From: UBA7236 sp031372705
Lineage (GTDB): Bacteria; Bacteroidota; Bacteroidia; Chitinophagales; BACL12
DNA length: 17,529 bases
Direction: 5' to 3'
NCBI GenBank assembly: GCA_031372705.1
Contig: JANMLV010000282.1
Coordinates: forward strand, 1 to 17,529
Part shown: positions 14,847-17,529 of the stretch, piece by piece
How the letters are laid out: the number at the start of each line of letters is the position of its first letter
How positions within the stretch are numbered: position 1 is the stretch's first letter
Notes under the pieces: model-generated
Told to the model about the DNA's origin: nothing
What the model saw: only the letters and a program-made list of their open reading frames with translations
Database searches by the model: none
Program-made: the position numbers and the translations under genes

Positions 14847-15949
14847 TTCACGGGCAGCTCAAATGGCAGATGAATAGGTTTTAAATCTACCATATGACAT
14901 TTTTCACAGAATTGAGGCGTTTTATTTTCATGCCACATTTGTCGGAATTGGCGATAACCGGGGCTATTTAAACAATACATTATTCCATCATCAAATACAT
15001 TTCCAAAGTTGAGTTCTTTTGGAAATGGTTTAGCACAGCAAGGCGTAGCATAACCATCCCAACTGATATAAAAATGTCCCCATGGCAAGTGACATTTTTT
15101 AAACTCGTTTAGCGATTTAATATCCCAAATGGTGAGTTCAACATTTTTAACTTCGTCGGCTTTTTCTTTCGCGCGTTTTAATTCATTAATAAATGCATCG
15201 GTATGAAAGAAATCGTAATAGCTGATATCGTGTGCAGCAACTGCCGCAACATTAAAAGGTGTTACGTTAATATAATCAACCCCAAGCTCACTGGCAATTT
15301 CAACCACTTCGGCCATGGTGAAATAATTTTCTTTGATGGCAACAAAATTAAACATTACATCAGCGCGCTTATCTTTACAATAAGCAACAATCTGTTTTAC
15401 ATTTTCATAAAACAATGGATATTCACCGCGCAATCGCACTTGTTCATACACTGCTCCTACCCCATCCATCGAAATTTGCAACGTATCTAAATGGTCTGCA
15501 ATTTCTTTAACCAGTTCAATACTATTCGGCAAGTGTGCATTTATGGAAATGGTAGTTATAATGCCCTTATTTTTCGAGCGAATATATTTGAGCGCCTCAG
15601 GCAATTGTTTATATAACAATGTTTCACCTAAGCCTGTTAACCCAACTGAATCGATATATGGATAAGTAGCATCAATTATTTTTTTCAACTGATTGATATC
15701 CATAAAACCCTTTTCCATTTCTTCGCCGTATTGGTATTCGCGTGGACAAGTAATACACTTCAAATTACAGTGGTTGGTTACTTCCAGCATGATAGACGAC
15801 GGGTGTGCTACTTTTGTACTTTTAGTTTGGCGCAAATACCAAGCATAAATTTTATTATTGGTATATCTGAAAAAATTTAACCCGCCGGGTAAACTCCTTA
15901 ATCTGCGGAGTGCCTTTTTAATCCTTCTACTATTGATACCAAATGCCAT
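14843..15949 (-). CDS. Radical SAM protein with SPASM-type C-terminal cluster region
   Basis: This predicted cytosolic radical S-adenosylmethionine enzyme has 368 residues from ATG 15949. The CxxxCxxC motif for the catalytic 4Fe-4S cluster is C61, C65 and C68 in NHCNLKCITCPRE. A GLGE segment near 106-109 (SVGLTGLGETLL) takes the place of the SAM-binding GGE, and LQISMDG follows at about 157-163. The C-terminal part has C286, C304, C305, C348 and C351 (KKCHLPWGHFYISWDGYATP, then FCEKCH), typical of a SPASM or twitch auxiliary cluster. Such proteins modify peptides, build cofactors or act in cell-envelope pathways; no peptide substrate gene is evident beside it. ATG 15949 is preferred over TTG 15958, which lies inside a -7-like box. 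Confidence 0.88.
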   Translation of the reverse strand: MAFGINSRRIKKALRRLRSLPGGLNFFRYTNNKIYAWYLRQTKSTKVAHPSSIMLEVTNHCNLKCITCPREYQYGEEMEKGFMDINQLKKIIDATYPYIDSVGLTGLGETLLYKQLPEALKYIRSKNKGIITTISINAHLPNSIELVKEIADHLDTLQISMDGVGAVYEQVRLRGEYPLFYENVKQIVAYCKDKRADVMFNFVAIKENYFTMAEVVEIASELGVDYINVTPFNVAAVAAHDISYYDFFHTDAFINELKRAKEKADEVKNVELTIWDIKSLNEFKKCHLPWGHFYISWDGYATPCCAKPFPKELNFGNVFDDGIMYCLNSPGYRQFRQMWHENKTPQFCEKCHMVDLKPIHLPFELPVN

Positions 15950-15955
15950 TGTTGG

Positions 15956-15963
15956 CAAAATTA
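15956..15963 (-). promoter_or_regulatory. Possible -7 box for the radical SAM gene
   Basis: TAATTTTG on the minus strand matches TAnnTTTG exactly and ends six bases before ATG 15949. It covers the alternative TTG start at 15958, which favours the ATG. A -33 TTTG at the usual distance is not seen. Confidence 0.35.
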
Positions 15964-16036
15964 CAAATTCACTGCCAATAACCCTGCCTTAACATCAACA
16001 GCAATTGCTTAACTTTACCACTTATATACCAATTGA

Positions 16037-17005
16037 ATGAAAAAAGTAATATTCGGAATAGCGTTAGTATTTACTACGGGCATCGTAAATGCTCAACATA
16101 CATTTTCAATTTGTGCCGTTGACCCGGTAACCGGTGAAGTTGGCAGTGCAGGTGCATCTTGTATCGAAAACTCCAGAATTATTTCTGATGTACATCCCGG
16201 CATCGGTGTGGTGCATACACAAGCTTACTATATTGCCGGCAATCAAAATTATGCCGAAGACTTAATGAACGCAGGTGTTTCGCCGGCAGCAATTATTGAT
16301 TCGATGGTTGCCAATGATATTTTTGATGACCCGAGTTTCAGACAATATGGTGTGGTTGACCTTATTGATGGTGGCAGAAGTGCAGGTTACACCGGAACAA
16401 ACACGCAGGATTATAAAGGACATATAAACGGACCAACTTATGCCATACAAGGCAATATTTTATTAGGACCAGAGATTCTCGACAACATGGAAGCCAATTT
16501 TATAGGCACTACAGGTAACTTGGCATGTAAACTTATGGCAGCTATGCAAGGTGCAAAAGTGCCGGGAGCCGATACGCGTTGTGCCGAATTTGATATTTCT
16601 GCATTGTCGTCGTTTTTAAAAGTAGCAAGACCCGAAGATGAAGCAGGTAGTTTTTGGTTAGATATTCGCGTAACAGATGTTGACGGTGATAGCATTGACC
16701 CAATTGATTCGTTGCAAACACTTTTTGATATTTGGGGTGGATGTGAATATACCGGCATTAATAATCAATCAACTGTAGCACCAACTATTTATCCGCAACC
16801 TTCAACGGATCTTATTATATTTCAATTAAATGGCAATTTCGATTTTATTACTATTTATGATGTTAATGGAGCAACAGTATTTACATCTAATTTAATTGGA
16901 GCTGCTACTACATCAATTAATTGTACTGATTGGCAATCGGGTATTTATTTTTACCAATTGCAAACAAAAACAGGCAATAGCAGTGGTAAAATTATAGTCC
17001 AATAA
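16037..17005 (+). CDS. Secreted DUF1028 (Ntn-hydrolase-like) protein with T9SS sorting tail
   Basis: This 322-residue exported protein has a signal peptide (about 1-19, MKKVIFGIALVFTTGIVNA), a DUF1028 domain (about 21-220) and a T9SS type A sorting tail (about 248-322, with APTIYPQPSTDLIIFQL, then FITIYDVNGATVFTS and WQSGIYFYQLQT). DUF1028 hallmarks are HTFSICAVDPVTGEVGSAGA, GIGVVHTQAYY, the RQYGVVDLIDGG region, IQGNILLG and AKVPGADTRC. DUF1028 is placed in the Ntn-hydrolase superfamily by structure-based classification; its substrates are unknown. The combination with a sorting tail suggests surface attachment or release. ATG 16037 is the first start; a TAACTTTA near-match to the -7 box lies at 16010-16017. 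Confidence 0.9.
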   Translation: MKKVIFGIALVFTTGIVNAQHTFSICAVDPVTGEVGSAGASCIENSRIISDVHPGIGVVHTQAYYIAGNQNYAEDLMNAGVSPAAIIDSMVANDIFDDPSFRQYGVVDLIDGGRSAGYTGTNTQDYKGHINGPTYAIQGNILLGPEILDNMEANFIGTTGNLACKLMAAMQGAKVPGADTRCAEFDISALSSFLKVARPEDEAGSFWLDIRVTDVDGDSIDPIDSLQTLFDIWGGCEYTGINNQSTVAPTIYPQPSTDLIIFQLNGNFDFITIYDVNGATVFTSNLIGAATTSINCTDWQSGIYFYQLQTKTGNSSGKIIVQ

Positions 17006-17006
17006 T

Positions 17007-17528
17007 TTATTGTAAGCCGCAAATTAGTTCCGCAATACTCAATAGGTGTTGTTGCGGGGGTAGATGTACATTTGCGTAACCTTTTTCATTTAAATGACTA
17101 CCGGTTGTATTGCCAATTGCAATAACAGTTTGAGTTGGTTCGATAGCATTATTTAATAAATATCCATCAACATTCAATGGGCTGGTAAACACCAAAATAT
17201 CGGAATGTGTGGCAGGTGCAGGTAGTGGAATATTATCGTACACTGTTAGTATTTCAACAGCAGCAAATTCGGAAACCAAGGCTGTTACTTTTGATTGTCT
17301 GTTTTGAGCTCCGGCAAATACCACTTTAGAATTGGATGCCATTTTATTAAATGCAGCTGCAATATTTTCAGTGGTTCCGGCGCCGATAAAAGCAACTTTA
17401 TAACCACAGGCATTAACAGCCGCAGCAGTTGCTTCGCCTATTGCCGCAATCTTAATTGTTGATGATAATTGGTAAACTGTATCGAAAAATATTTTGACAC
17501 CGTTTTTGCTGGTAAAAAATATCCAATC
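17007..17528 (-). CDS. hemD: Uroporphyrinogen-III synthase, 5' end cut by window edge
   Basis: HemD closes hydroxymethylbilane with inversion of ring D to give uroporphyrinogen III, in the cytosol. The minus-strand frame is open to the right window edge. It reads DWIFFTSKNGVKIFF, IAAIGEATAAAVNACGYKV, AFIGAGTTENIAAAF and later LTVYDNIPLPAP, SDILVFTSPLNVDGYL and VIAIGNTTGSHLNEKGY. These match the family's repeated 'FTSxxxV...AxGxxTAxAL' architecture across its two domains. The 173 visible residues are about 70% of a typical 245-250. An internal ATG at 17342 would remove the first-domain motifs, so the true start lies beyond the window. It ends one base from the convergent DUF1028 gene. Confidence 0.88.
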   Translation of the reverse strand, partial: DWIFFTSKNGVKIFFDTVYQLSSTIKIAAIGEATAAAVNACGYKVAFIGAGTTENIAAAFNKMASNSKVVFAGAQNRQSKVTALVSEFAAVEILTVYDNIPLPAPATHSDILVFTSPLNVDGYLLNNAIEPTQTVIAIGNTTGSHLNEKGYANVHLPPQQHLLSIAELICGLQ

Positions 17529-17529
17529 G

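Noticed and set aside
15203..15490. Plus-strand open frame of 95 codons inside the radical SAM gene
   Set aside because: It is antisense to a gene with clear cysteine motifs, and no recognisable protein features are present.
15950..15958. TTG start for the radical SAM gene at 15958
   Set aside because: It adds only three residues and falls inside a perfect TAnnTTTG box; the ATG at 15949 is a better start.

Overview
This 17.5-kb window looks like chromosomal DNA from a Bacteroidota bacterium, probably Chitinophagales/Sphingobacteriales-like; this placement is inferred from gene content alone. The signs are three loci ending in type IX secretion (T9SS) type A sorting domains, TAnnTTTG-type -7 promoter boxes, no obvious Shine-Dalgarno sequences, AT-rich intergenic DNA, a PUR-alpha/DUF3276 protein, and the gene order nusB - DUF1573 lipoprotein - yajC - YbbR - coaE. 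I see no tRNA, rRNA, CRISPR array, insertion sequence or phage gene.

Layout. Positions 1-898 hold most of hemB (porphobilinogen synthase), cut by the left edge. A MATE-family exporter (1051-2382) and a freestanding single-PAS protein (about 2536-2976) follow on the same strand. Positions 3246-5717 hold one long reading frame for a secreted clan GH-A-like glycoside hydrolase with a T9SS tail, interrupted by two in-frame TAG codons (4620 and 5439). Four bases later comes a second secreted T9SS protein (5722-6615). A hairpin terminator separates these from a minus-strand pair: an ABC exporter (9062-7290) followed by a PUR-alpha protein (7190-6702). A leucine-dehydrogenase-like gene (9154-10251) diverges from the ABC exporter behind a good Bacteroidota promoter.

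Positions 10373-13708 form a tight housekeeping run: nusB, a DUF1573 lipoprotein, yajC, a YbbR-domain gene and coaE, with spacings of 16-21 bases and a final ATGA overlap. It faces a minus-strand outer-membrane beta-barrel gene (14571-13720). That gene diverges from a small two-helix membrane protein (14625-14846), which overlaps tail to tail with a minus-strand radical SAM/SPASM gene (15949-14843). A secreted DUF1028 protein with a T9SS tail (16037-17005) and the 3' part of hemD (uroporphyrinogen-III synthase, minus strand, cut by the right edge) complete the window.

Most of the window is ordinary housekeeping and secretion content. The most unusual item is the glycoside hydrolase locus. Its two amber codons fall exactly between the two putative catalytic glutamates and just before the sorting tail, while the frame is otherwise undamaged. 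Decay, assembly error and amber readthrough are all possible, and the sequence alone cannot decide. Second-tier observations are -7 boxes sitting only 4-7 bases upstream of several start codons (possible leaderless transcripts) and a coding-like but broken tract between hemB and the MATE gene.
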